Source: Streptomyces termitum
GTDB taxonomy: Bacteria; Actinomycetota; Actinomycetes; Streptomycetales; Streptomycetaceae
Length of the DNA stretch: 64,000 bases
Direction of reading: 5' to 3'
NCBI RefSeq assembly: GCF_014650175.1
Contig: NZ_BMUL01000002.1
Location: 377,150-441,149 of the forward strand
The position numbers were made by a program, and so were the translations under genes. This document shows, one piece after another, positions 23,027 to 30,316 of the stretch (position 1 is the first letter of the stretch; every line of letters starts with the position of its first letter). Under the pieces are notes generated by a model. The model was not told the origin of the DNA and made no database searches. It was given only the letters and a program-made list of their open reading frames with translations.

Positions 23027-23944
23027 ATGACGAAGCCGCCGACGCCGCCGTCGTTGTCCCGCATCCGGGTCGGTTCCGCCCCGGACTCCTGGGGGGTGTG
23101 GTTCCCGGACGATCCCCGGCAGGTGCCGTGGCAGCGGTTCCTGGACGAGGTGGCGGGCTCCGGCTACGAGTGGATCGAGCTGGGTCCGTACGGCTACCTG
23201 CCGACCGATCCGGGGGTGCTCGCGGAGGAGACCGCCCGGCGCGGGCTGCGGGTCTCGGCGGGCACGGTCTTCACCGGGCTGCACCACGGGCCCGGCGTGT
23301 GGGAGCGGACCTGGGCGCACGTCGCGGAGAACGCGGCGCTGGCGCAGGCGATGGGCGCCCGGCACCTGGTGGTGATCCCGTCGTTCTGGCGGGACGACCG
23401 GACCGGCGAGGTGCTGGAGGACCGGGTGCTGTCGCCGGAGCGGTGGCGGCACCTGACGACGCTGACCGAGCGGCTGGGGCGGGAGGTGCGGGAGCGGTAC
23501 GGGCTGCGGATCGTGGTGCATCCGCACGCGGACACCCACCTGGACGACGAGGAGAGCGTGACCCGCTTCCTGGACGCGACCGATCCGGAGGCGGTGGCGC
23601 TCTGTCTGGACACGGGGCACTACGCGTACGCGGGCGGGGACAGCGTCAAGCTGATCGAGACGTACGGGGAGCGGATCGGCTACCTCCATCTGAAGCAGGT
23701 GGACCCGGCGGTGCTGGCCGGGGTGCGGGCCGAGGGGCTGCCCTTCGGTCCGGCGGTGGCGCGGGGCGTGATGTGCGAGCCGCCGACGGGGGTGCCGGAG
23801 CTGGAGCCGGTGCTGGCCGCGGCGGCGGCGCTGGACGCGGAGCTGTTCGCCATCGTGGAGCAGGACATGTATCCGTGCCCGCCGGACGCCCCCTATCCGA
23901 TCGCCCTGCGGACCCGCGGCTACCTGCGCTCCTGCGGGCTGTGA
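23027..23944 (+). CDS. iolE: Myo-inosose-2 dehydratase-type TIM-barrel protein
   Basis: 305 residues, xylose-isomerase-like TIM barrel. RIRVGSAPDSWGVWFPDDP near the N-terminus is the classic IolE opening. Metal-binding segments VVHPHADTHLDDEE near 163, CLDTGHYAYAG near 195 and GYLHLKQVDP near 215 follow, with EQDMYP near 280. It dehydrates scyllo-inosose to the dione used by IolD. It is divergent from iolC, sharing the palindromic operator. An inositol dehydrogenase (IolG) is not in the immediate cluster. Confidence 0.88.
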   Translation: MTKPPTPPSLSRIRVGSAPDSWGVWFPDDPRQVPWQRFLDEVAGSGYEWIELGPYGYLPTDPGVLAEETARRGLRVSAGTVFTGLHHGPGVWERTWAHVAENAALAQAMGARHLVVIPSFWRDDRTGEVLEDRVLSPERWRHLTTLTERLGREVRERYGLRIVVHPHADTHLDDEESVTRFLDATDPEAVALCLDTGHYAYAGGDSVKLIETYGERIGYLHLKQVDPAVLAGVRAEGLPFGPAVARGVMCEPPTGVPELEPVLAAAAALDAELFAIVEQDMYPCPPDAPYPIALRTRGYLRSCGL

Positions 23945-24182
23945 CGCGCGGGACCCCGCCGGTGCGGCCGCGTGTCGCTTCCGTCATGGTGGCGCCTCGT
24001 TCGTCACGGATGTCTCCGTTACGCGGGTTCTGCGTCACAGGCCCGCGACAGGGCCTCCTCCCTCACCGACGGCGGCCGCTCGCCGGGACAGGCTCGTGAG
24101 CACCGACGCCATCGCCCGCAGCGCCCCCGAACGGCACCCCCGCCACCGCTGCGCGGCACGGGGCGTGAGGGAGGCACAGGCA

Positions 24183-24380
24183 ATGTCGGACAGGAACCTC
24201 TGGTCGTACAAGGACATCGCGGCGCACATCCGGGTCCAGCCGGACACGGTCCGCTCCTACCGGAAGCACGGGCTGCTGCCGCCGCCGGACCGCGTCGAGT
24301 CGGGCAAGCCGTACTGGTACGCGGAGACGGTCCGGGCCTGGGTGGCGAGCCGCCCCGGGAACCGGGCCCGCCGCGACTGA
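24183..24380 (+). CDS. Small MerR-like/excisionase-type HTH protein
   Basis: 65 residues, nearly all a winged helix-turn-helix: LWSYKDIAAHIRVQPDTVRS followed by YRKHGLLPPPDRVESGKPYW. This is the MerR/BldC-like DNA-reading part without a sensor domain. ATG at 24183 has GGGAGG nine bases upstream. It is transcribed alone, between iolE and the convergent MMPL gene, with a 238-base upstream region in which I recognise no other gene. It may act as a small regulator or an architectural DNA-binding protein. Confidence 0.78.
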   Translation: MSDRNLWSYKDIAAHIRVQPDTVRSYRKHGLLPPPDRVESGKPYWYAETVRAWVASRPGNRARRD

Positions 24381-24443
24381 CCCGCTCCCGCTCCGCGTGC
24401 GGCGCCTCCCCTGGTCCCGGCCGGGGGCGGCGCCGCGCCGCGT

Positions 24444-26753
24444 TCAGCCCCGGGTGCCGGCGGGCTCCGGTATCTCCTCCGCCTCCTTCGGCGCCTCCGT
24501 CCCCTTCGGTCCGGGGGCGGCGGGGGCCGGGGCGTCCGACTCGCGGACGCCGAAGCGGTCGTGGAAGCGGCGCAGGGGCGCGGGGGCCCACCAGGTGAGG
24601 CGGCCGGTGAGGCGCATCACCGAGGGGACGAGGAGGCTGCGGACCACCATGGCGTCCATGACGACGGCGAGGGCGACGCCGAGGCCGAGCATCTTGGTGT
24701 TGGTGACCCGGGAGGTGCCGATGGCGACCATGACGACGGCGAGGATGACGGCGGCCGCGGTGATGAGGCCGCCGGTGCGGGCGAGGCCGAAGCGGACGGC
24801 GCCCTCGTGGTCGCCGGTGGCGTCGTACTCCTCCTTGATGCGGGAGAGCAGGAAGACGCCGTAGTCCATGGAGAGGCCGAAGGCGACGCAGAACATGAGG
24901 ACCGGGAGGGTGGTCTCGATGTCTCCGGTGGCGGTGAAGCCGAGGAGCCCGGAGAGGTGTCCGTCCTGGAAGACCCAGACGACGGCGCCGAACATGGCGG
25001 TGAGGCTGAGGGCGTTGAGGACGACGGCCTGGAGGGGGATGAGGACGCTGCCGGTGAGCAGGAAGACCAGGAGCAGGGTGACGAGGACGATGATCCCCGC
25101 GGCCCAGGGCAGCCGGTCGGCTATGGCGTCCTTGCTGTCGGCGAGGACGGCGGCCTGGCCGGTGACGGAGGTCCGGAAGGGGGCGTCGGCGGAGCGGAGT
25201 TCCGCGACGGCCCGCTGGGCCCGCTCGCCGACGGCGGGGCCCTCGGGGGTCACGCTGTAGACGGCGTGGGCGGCGGCCCCGGTGCCGGAGACGAGGGGGC
25301 CGTCGACCCGGACGACGCCGTCGAGGGCGGCGATCCGGTCCCGGTAGGCGGCGTACTGGGCGGGGGTGGCGGAGCCCTGGGCGAGGACGGTGAGGCTGCC
25401 GCCGGGGTCGCCGGGGAAGTCCTGGCGCAGCTCCTCCTGGACGGTCCGGGAGGCGGCGGTGGTGGGCAGCTGGCGGTCGTCGGCGGTGCCGAAGTTGACG
25501 CCGAGGAAGGGCAGTCCGAGGAGGACGAGTCCCGCGGTGGTGAGGACGGCGAAGACCGGGGCGCGCCGCATGACCAGGCCGGCGGCCCGTGCCCAGCCGG
25601 CTCCGGCGGTGTCCTTCGCCGGGGTGCGGGTGCGGCGCAGGAGGCGGCGCAGGTCGAGGGCGTCCACCCGGTGGCCGAGGAGGACGAGGGCGGCGGGCAG
25701 GAGGGTGAGCGCGGCGGCCGCGGCGAGCAGGACGACGGCGATCCCCGCGTAGGCGAAGGAGCGCAGGAAGTACTGCGGGAAGACGAGCATGGCGGCGAGC
25801 GAGACGGCGACGGTGAGCGCGGAGAACAGCACGGTCCGGCCGGCGGTGCGCAGGGTGGTGCGGACGGCGGCGGAGGGTTCGGCTCCGGCCGCGAGCTCTT
25901 CGCGGTAGCGGCGGACGACGAACAGCGCGTAGTCGATGGCGAGGCCGAGGCCGAGCGCGGTGGTGAGGTTCTGCGCGAAGACGGAGACGTCGGTGAACTC
26001 GGTGAGGCCGCGGAGCACGGCGTTGGTGCCGAGGATGGCGACGATGCCGACGCCGAGCGGCAGCAGGGCGGCGACGGCGCTGCCGAAGACCATGACGAGC
26101 AGGACCAGGGTGAGGGGCAGGGCGATCAGCTCGGCCCGCAGCAGGTCCTCCTGGATGATCGTCTGCATCTCGTGGCGGACGGCGAGACCGCCGCCGAGGG
26201 TGACCTCGACGGGTCCGTGGGTGCCCCGGTAGGAGGGGGCGATCCGGTCGAGGACCTCGCCCGCCGCCTTCTCGTCGCCGGTGACGCGGGCGGCGACGAG
26301 GGCCCGGGTGCCGTCCTCGGAGCGGAGGGCGGGCGAGCCGGTGGCCCAGTAGGAGCCGACGCCCTCGACGCCGGGCTCGGCGGCGAGCCGCGCGGTGAGC
26401 CGGCGGGCCTCGGCGGCGGCGGCCGGGTCGTCGACGCCAGCCTTCCCCGCGTCGACGAGGAGCAGCAGGTTGGGCTGGGAGCCGGGGAACTCCCGCTCCA
26501 GCGCCCCGGTGGCGTAGGTGGACTCGGCGGCCGGGTCCTCCCAGCCGCCGCTGCCCATCCGCTCGGCGACCCCGTCGCCGGCGAGGACCGCGAGGGCGGT
26601 GAGGACGAGGGCGACGAGAAGGGTGAGCCGTGGCCGCGCGGTCACGAACCGCGTCCATCCCCCACCGCCGGAAGGCCCGGACGCTCTGGAGCCGCCACCG
26701 GACGGACCGGAGCCGCCGCCCCGCTCGGGGGTCTTCTTCTTGACTTCGGACAT
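24444..26753 (-). CDS. MMPL/RND family transporter
   Basis: 769 residues with the two-fold MMPL architecture. An N-terminal helix (RLTLLVALVLTALAVLAGDG), a large exported loop and a helix bundle with GLGLAIDYALFVVRRYREEL near 270 are followed by a second half with CVAFGLSMDYGVFLLSRIKE near 630. The GLxxDYxxF repeats carry the proton-relay Asp of this family. It exports lipids or hydrophobic compounds across the membrane. The first 35 residues are a Gly/Ser/Pro-rich cytoplasmic tail. It is divergent from the tetR gene at 26919, with a long inverted repeat between them, so repression by that TetR is likely. Confidence 0.9.
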   Translation of the reverse strand: MSEVKKKTPERGGGSGPSGGGSRASGPSGGGGWTRFVTARPRLTLLVALVLTALAVLAGDGVAERMGSGGWEDPAAESTYATGALEREFPGSQPNLLLLVDAGKAGVDDPAAAAEARRLTARLAAEPGVEGVGSYWATGSPALRSEDGTRALVAARVTGDEKAAGEVLDRIAPSYRGTHGPVEVTLGGGLAVRHEMQTIIQEDLLRAELIALPLTLVLLVMVFGSAVAALLPLGVGIVAILGTNAVLRGLTEFTDVSVFAQNLTTALGLGLAIDYALFVVRRYREELAAGAEPSAAVRTTLRTAGRTVLFSALTVAVSLAAMLVFPQYFLRSFAYAGIAVVLLAAAAALTLLPAALVLLGHRVDALDLRRLLRRTRTPAKDTAGAGWARAAGLVMRRAPVFAVLTTAGLVLLGLPFLGVNFGTADDRQLPTTAASRTVQEELRQDFPGDPGGSLTVLAQGSATPAQYAAYRDRIAALDGVVRVDGPLVSGTGAAAHAVYSVTPEGPAVGERAQRAVAELRSADAPFRTSVTGQAAVLADSKDAIADRLPWAAGIIVLVTLLLVFLLTGSVLIPLQAVVLNALSLTAMFGAVVWVFQDGHLSGLLGFTATGDIETTLPVLMFCVAFGLSMDYGVFLLSRIKEEYDATGDHEGAVRFGLARTGGLITAAAVILAVVMVAIGTSRVTNTKMLGLGVALAVVMDAMVVRSLLVPSVMRLTGRLTWWAPAPLRRFHDRFGVRESDAPAPAAPGPKGTEAPKEAEEIPEPAGTRG

Positions 26754-26836
26754 GACGCGGTGTCCCCTTCACCGTGGTCCCCGCTCTCGCTTCCCGGCAG
26801 GTCGCGGGGGCCGTCCATTGCCATAGACTGGCAAAT

Positions 26837-26881
26837 ACGAGTGATCGCTCGCACAATCCAAGAATGCGAGCGACCTCTCGT
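26837..26881. promoter_or_regulatory. Long inverted repeat, likely TetR operator for the MMPL/tetR pair
   Basis: A core TCGCTCGCA (26845-26853) pairs perfectly with TGCGAGCGA (26865-26873). The outer ACGAG and CTCGT also match, giving 14 of 17 paired positions per arm over 45 bp. A second inverted repeat, TTGCCA-n5-TGGCAA (26818-26834), adjoins it. Both lie between the two divergent start codons. Confidence 0.6.
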
Positions 26882-26918
26882 GTTTGTCAACGCGTATCGA
26901 GGAAGGCTGGGGACAGAC

Positions 26919-27584
26919 ATGTCCGAGGACCCGCGGCCGCGCCGCCGCCAGGCCCGCGGCGAACGCCGCATCTCCCAGCTGCTCCAGGCCGCCGCCGACG
27001 TGTTCTGCGCGAACGGCTACACCGCCGCCAGCACCAACGCGATCGCCCGCGAGGCCAAGGTCTCCCCGGGCACGCTCTACCAGTACTTCCCGAACAAGGA
27101 GGCCATCGCCATCGAGCTGGGCGGGCGCCTCATCCACCAGATGCGCGAGACCCACGGCCAGGTCTTCACCCCGGAGAACCTCTCCCTGCCGCTGCCCGAG
27201 CTGATCGACGCGGTCCTCGACCCGATGGTCGAGTTCAACTGCGCCAACCCCGCCTTCCTCGCCCTGATGCACGGCTCCGAGGTGCCCGGCCGGATCGCCG
27301 AGGAGCACGACGAGCTGCACGCCTCGCTGCTCTCCCAGGTCCGCGAGACGATCAGGGCGCAGGCCGTGCCCCCGCTGTCGCCCGAGGAGCTGGACCGGGT
27401 CGCGGACATGGCCTTCGCCGTCTTCAAGGGCGGGCTCGCGCTGATCGTCGCCGCCCCCGAGGGCCCCGTCCGGGACGCGGCCGTCGCCGAGCTGAAGAAG
27501 GTCATGCTCCGCTACCTGTCCCCGATCGTCGGCGGCGCCGGCCCCGGCACGGACCCCGCCGCCCCGGCCCCGGCCGCCCTCTGA
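26919..27584 (+). CDS. TetR family repressor
   Basis: 221 residues. The N-terminal TetR HTH is complete (ISQLLQAAADVFCANGYTAA, IAREAKVSPGTLYQYFPNKE, residues 17-60). The ligand-binding C-terminus has a TetR_C-type helix set and ends in an Ala/Pro tail. ATG at 26919; GGAAGG lies about a dozen bases upstream. Divergent from the MMPL transporter, which by the usual arrangement it represses together with itself; the inducer is probably a cargo of the pump. Confidence 0.9.
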   Translation: MSEDPRPRRRQARGERRISQLLQAAADVFCANGYTAASTNAIAREAKVSPGTLYQYFPNKEAIAIELGGRLIHQMRETHGQVFTPENLSLPLPELIDAVLDPMVEFNCANPAFLALMHGSEVPGRIAEEHDELHASLLSQVRETIRAQAVPPLSPEELDRVADMAFAVFKGGLALIVAAPEGPVRDAAVAELKKVMLRYLSPIVGGAGPGTDPAAPAPAAL

Positions 27585-27688
27585 CCGGACGGCCCCGGCC
27601 CGGCCCCGGCCACCCTCCGGCCGGACGGACGGCCCCCTCGCGCCGAACCGGCCCCCACCACCCGGCCGGACGGCGGCCGGCCCCGGGC

Positions 27689-28942
27689 TCACCATGCCTC
27701 CGAAGGCCCCCCGACCGCCCCCGCGCCCGCACCCCCGTCGTCCCCCGATCCCGATCCCGATCCCGCCCCCTCCCGGTCCCGCCCCGCCCGGACCCGGAGC
27801 GCGAGCAGCGGGAAGACCAGGACCGAGGCCATTCCCGCGCCGACCAGGGCCGCCGCCTCGCCCGCTCCGAGGGCCCCGTCGTCCACGCCGATGGTGGTGA
27901 TGGCGACGACGAGCGGGAGCGCGGTGGAGCCGTACAGGACGAGCGCGCCCCGGTCCCGGCGGTCGAGGTCGCGCGGGGCGAGGAACCAGACCGGCCCGCC
28001 GCGCACGACCAGGAACAGCAGCAGGAACAGCGGCAGGAGGAGGAGCGGCCGGCCGCCGGAGAGCAGCGAGTCCAGGTCGAACTCGATGCCGGTGACGACG
28101 AAGAAGACCGGCACCAGGAAGCCGAAGCCGACCCCTTCGACCTTCTCCAGGATCTCGGGCCCGGCCTCGGGCGCGGCCCCGGTGAGCACCAGCCGGGTGA
28201 TGAGTCCGGCCGCGAAGGCGCCGAGGAGCACGTCGAGGCCGAGGGCGGTGGAGGCGCCGAGCATGAGGGCGAGCAGCAGGAAGACGAGGCGGACGGCGAA
28301 CTGGCCGCTGGTGTGCAGGGTCTTGGCGATGACGGTGGCGAACCACGGCGGGCGGGGCCGCAGCGCCCAGAACACGGCGGCGGCGGTGAGCGCGGCGAAG
28401 ACGGCGAGCAGCACGGTGGACTCGGCGGCGGAGCGCCCGCTGAGCAGCAGCGCCATGGCGATGATCGGCCCGAACTCGCCGACCGCGCCGAAGGCCATGA
28501 CGACCGAGCCGAAGCGGCCGCGCAGCCCGCCGGAGTCCCGCAGCACGGGCAGGACGGTGCCGAGCGCGGTGCTGGTGAGGGCGACGCCGATGAAGACGCC
28601 GGTGGCGTAGCCGCCGCCGAGCAGGACGCCGGCGCCGAGGCCGAGGGCGAGCGCGGCCAGCCACGCCCACACCGAGCGCCGCAGGGTGTCGCCGCGGACC
28701 TTGCCGAACTCGATCTCGTACCCGGCCAGGAAGATGAGCATGGTGAGGCCGAGTTCCGAGAGGCCGTCGATCAGTTCGTCGGAGCGGGCCCAGTCGAGGA
28801 CGTCGGGGCCGATGAGGATGCCGAGCAGGATCTCGAAGACGGCGAGCGGCACGGGGACCCGGCGCCCCACCCAATGGGCCAGCAGCGGCGCCAGGACGGC
28901 GATCGTCATGATCAGGACGAGGGTGATCCCCGAATGCGACAT
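27689..28942 (-). CDS. CPA2-type cation:proton antiporter (KefB-like)
   Basis: 417 residues with about 12 helices. Typical CPA2 segments are FEILLGILIGPDVLDWA near 37-53, LIFLAGYEIEFGKVRGDTLR near 70-90, FIGVALTSTALGTVLPVLRD near 115 and FLVPVFFVVTGIEFDLDSL near 275. It exchanges Na+ or K+ for protons at the membrane. No TrkA-N or other regulatory domain is attached; the tail is a Gly/Ala/Ser-rich low-complexity stretch. Convergent with the tetR gene and divergent from the PrsW-like gene. Confidence 0.88.
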   Translation of the reverse strand: MSHSGITLVLIMTIAVLAPLLAHWVGRRVPVPLAVFEILLGILIGPDVLDWARSDELIDGLSELGLTMLIFLAGYEIEFGKVRGDTLRRSVWAWLAALALGLGAGVLLGGGYATGVFIGVALTSTALGTVLPVLRDSGGLRGRFGSVVMAFGAVGEFGPIIAMALLLSGRSAAESTVLLAVFAALTAAAVFWALRPRPPWFATVIAKTLHTSGQFAVRLVFLLLALMLGASTALGLDVLLGAFAAGLITRLVLTGAAPEAGPEILEKVEGVGFGFLVPVFFVVTGIEFDLDSLLSGGRPLLLLPLFLLLFLVVRGGPVWFLAPRDLDRRDRGALVLYGSTALPLVVAITTIGVDDGALGAGEAAALVGAGMASVLVFPLLALRVRAGRDREGAGSGSGSGDDGGAGAGAVGGPSEAW

Positions 28943-29006
28943 ATCGGGTATCTACCATAAGCTCCGGTCAGACGCCCCGTCGGCGGAGGGACTTGGAGGC
29001 CCGCAG

Positions 29007-29975
29007 ATGCACGAGTACCGGCCCGCGCCCCCGCCGCCCCCGCCCGCTCCCCCGCCGCCCGCGGAGGCCGGGCCGCGGCCGGGCCTGTGGAAGCGCTGCC
29101 TGGCGGGCGGCCTGGCGCTGTGGGCGCTGACCGCCGTGGTCACGTACGGCACCGCCAACACCACCCTGCTGCCCACCCTGATCCTGCTGGGCAGCTTCCT
29201 GGTCCCGGGGGTCTTCGTGCTGTGGGCGTACGAGCGGCACGGCCGCGACCTGGGCCTCCCGGTGCTCCTCGGCTGCTTCGTCACCGGCGGCATCCTGGGC
29301 GTCCTGGGCGCCTCGGTGATGGAGTACCACCTGCTCCACCCCTCGCTGTGGATGTTCGTCGGGGTGGGGCTGATCGAGGAGGCGGTGAAGCTCGTCGCCC
29401 TGATGTTCGTGGTCCGCCACCGGCCGTACCTGCGCGGCCGGCGGGCCGGTCTGGTGCTCGGCGGCACGGTCGGCTTCGGCTTCGCGGCCTTCGAGAGCGC
29501 CGGGTACGCCTTCAACGCGGCCGTCACCATGGACGGCATCGACCTGCGGGCCCTGCTGGAGACGGAGATCCTGCGCGGGCTGCTCGCCCCCTTCGGGCAC
29601 GGCCTGTGGACGGCGATCGCGGGCGCGGTGCTGTTCTCCTTCCGCCGCCCCGACGGCCGCTTCCGGCTGACCGGCGCGGTGGTCGGCACCTATCTGGGGG
29701 TGGCGGCGCTGCACGCGCTCTGGGACTCGATGCACGGGATCGCGCTCTGGCTGGTGCTCCAGCTGACCACCACGAACCTGGACCGCTCGCTGTTCGCCCA
29801 GGGGTACATCCCGGAGCCGACCGACGCGCAGGAGCACCTCTTCACCCTCTTCTCGGTGGGCGGTCTGGTACTGGTGACACTGGTGGGACTGGCGTGGCTG
29901 AGATCGCTCTCCCGGCGCCCGCCGGACGCGGCCTCCCGACGCCCATCGGACACGACTGGATTTCATACCCCCTAG
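29007..29975 (+). CDS. PrsW-like intramembrane metalloprotease
   Basis: 322 residues. A Pro-rich cytoplasmic start ([12 protein letters not shown]) precedes eight or so helices. The PrsW/CAAX-like catalytic motifs are visible: GLIEEAVKLVAL near 122-133, FGFAAFESAGYAF near 153-165, GHGLWTAIAG near 195 and HALWDSMH near 235. In Bacillus, PrsW cleaves an anti-sigma factor; the substrate here is unknown. The ATG at 29007 has GGAGG eight bases upstream. The last codons and stop carry the copper operator of the next gene. Confidence 0.87.
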   Translation: MHEYRPAPPPPPPAPPPPAEAGPRPGLWKRCLAGGLALWALTAVVTYGTANTTLLPTLILLGSFLVPGVFVLWAYERHGRDLGLPVLLGCFVTGGILGVLGASVMEYHLLHPSLWMFVGVGLIEEAVKLVALMFVVRHRPYLRGRRAGLVLGGTVGFGFAAFESAGYAFNAAVTMDGIDLRALLETEILRGLLAPFGHGLWTAIAGAVLFSFRRPDGRFRLTGAVVGTYLGVAALHALWDSMHGIALWLVLQLTTTNLDRSLFAQGYIPEPTDAQEHLFTLFSVGGLVLVTLVGLAWLRSLSRRPPDAASRRPSDTTGFHTP

Positions 29976-29981
29976 GGGTAT
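29965..29981. promoter_or_regulatory. CsoR-type copper operator overlapping the prsW stop codon and copZ promoter
   Basis: ATACCCC-CTA-GGGGTAT, a perfect 7-bp inverted repeat with a three-base spacer, is the G/C-tract form bound by actinobacterial CsoR repressors. The TAG stop of the PrsW-like gene is at 29973-29975, in the middle of it. A -10-like TATAAC (29979-29984) overlaps its right arm, so repressor binding would block the copZ-copA promoter. Confidence 0.75.
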
Positions 29982-30023
29982 AACCTCGACGGTGTACGAC
30001 TCCGAACCGACGAGGAGGGCCCC

Positions 30024-30248
30024 ATGGCCGCCGAGACGCAGACCGACACCACCACCGTCTACCAGGTCAAGGGCATGACCTGCGGCCACTGCGAGGGCGC
30101 CGTCTCCGGCGAGATCTCGGCCCTGCCCGGCGTCTCCTCGGTCACGGCCGTCGCCAAGACCGGCGAGGTCACCGTGGTCTCCGCCGCGCCGCTCGACCGC
30201 GAGGCCGTCGCCGCCGCCGTCGACGAGGCCGGCTACGAGCTGGTCTGA
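30024..30248 (+). CDS. copZ: Copper chaperone CopZ (heavy-metal-associated domain)
   Basis: 74 residues, a single HMA domain with the copper-binding GMTCGHC at residues 17-23 and the family end DEAGYELV. It carries Cu(I) in the cytoplasm to the export ATPase. ATG at 30024 has GAGGAGG upstream. It is 68 bases ahead of copA, with a strong hairpin between them, and just after the CsoR-type operator, so it should be copper-induced. Confidence 0.95.
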   Translation: MAAETQTDTTTVYQVKGMTCGHCEGAVSGEISALPGVSSVTAVAKTGEVTVVSAAPLDREAVAAAVDEAGYELV

Positions 30249-30262
30249 CCCGCGACCCGTCC

Positions 30263-30298
30263 GAGCGGGGCCGTACCGTGGCCGGTACGGCCCCGCTC
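30263..30298 (+). terminator. 15-bp perfect hairpin between copZ and copA
   Basis: GAGCGGGGCCGTACC (30263-30277), loop GTGGCC, GGTACGGCCCCGCTC (30284-30298). It follows the copZ stop by 14 bases and ends 18 bases before the copA ATG. It can act as a partial terminator or as a processing/stability element that keeps chaperone mRNA above pump mRNA. Confidence 0.65.
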
Positions 30299-30316
30299 CC
30301 CTTTCTGGAACCGCAC

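Noticed and set aside
24561..27584. A 1007-codon plus-strand frame running through the MMPL gene into tetR
   Set aside because: Only the last 221 codons (from 26919) have a ribosome site and a protein family; the rest is antisense to the transporter.
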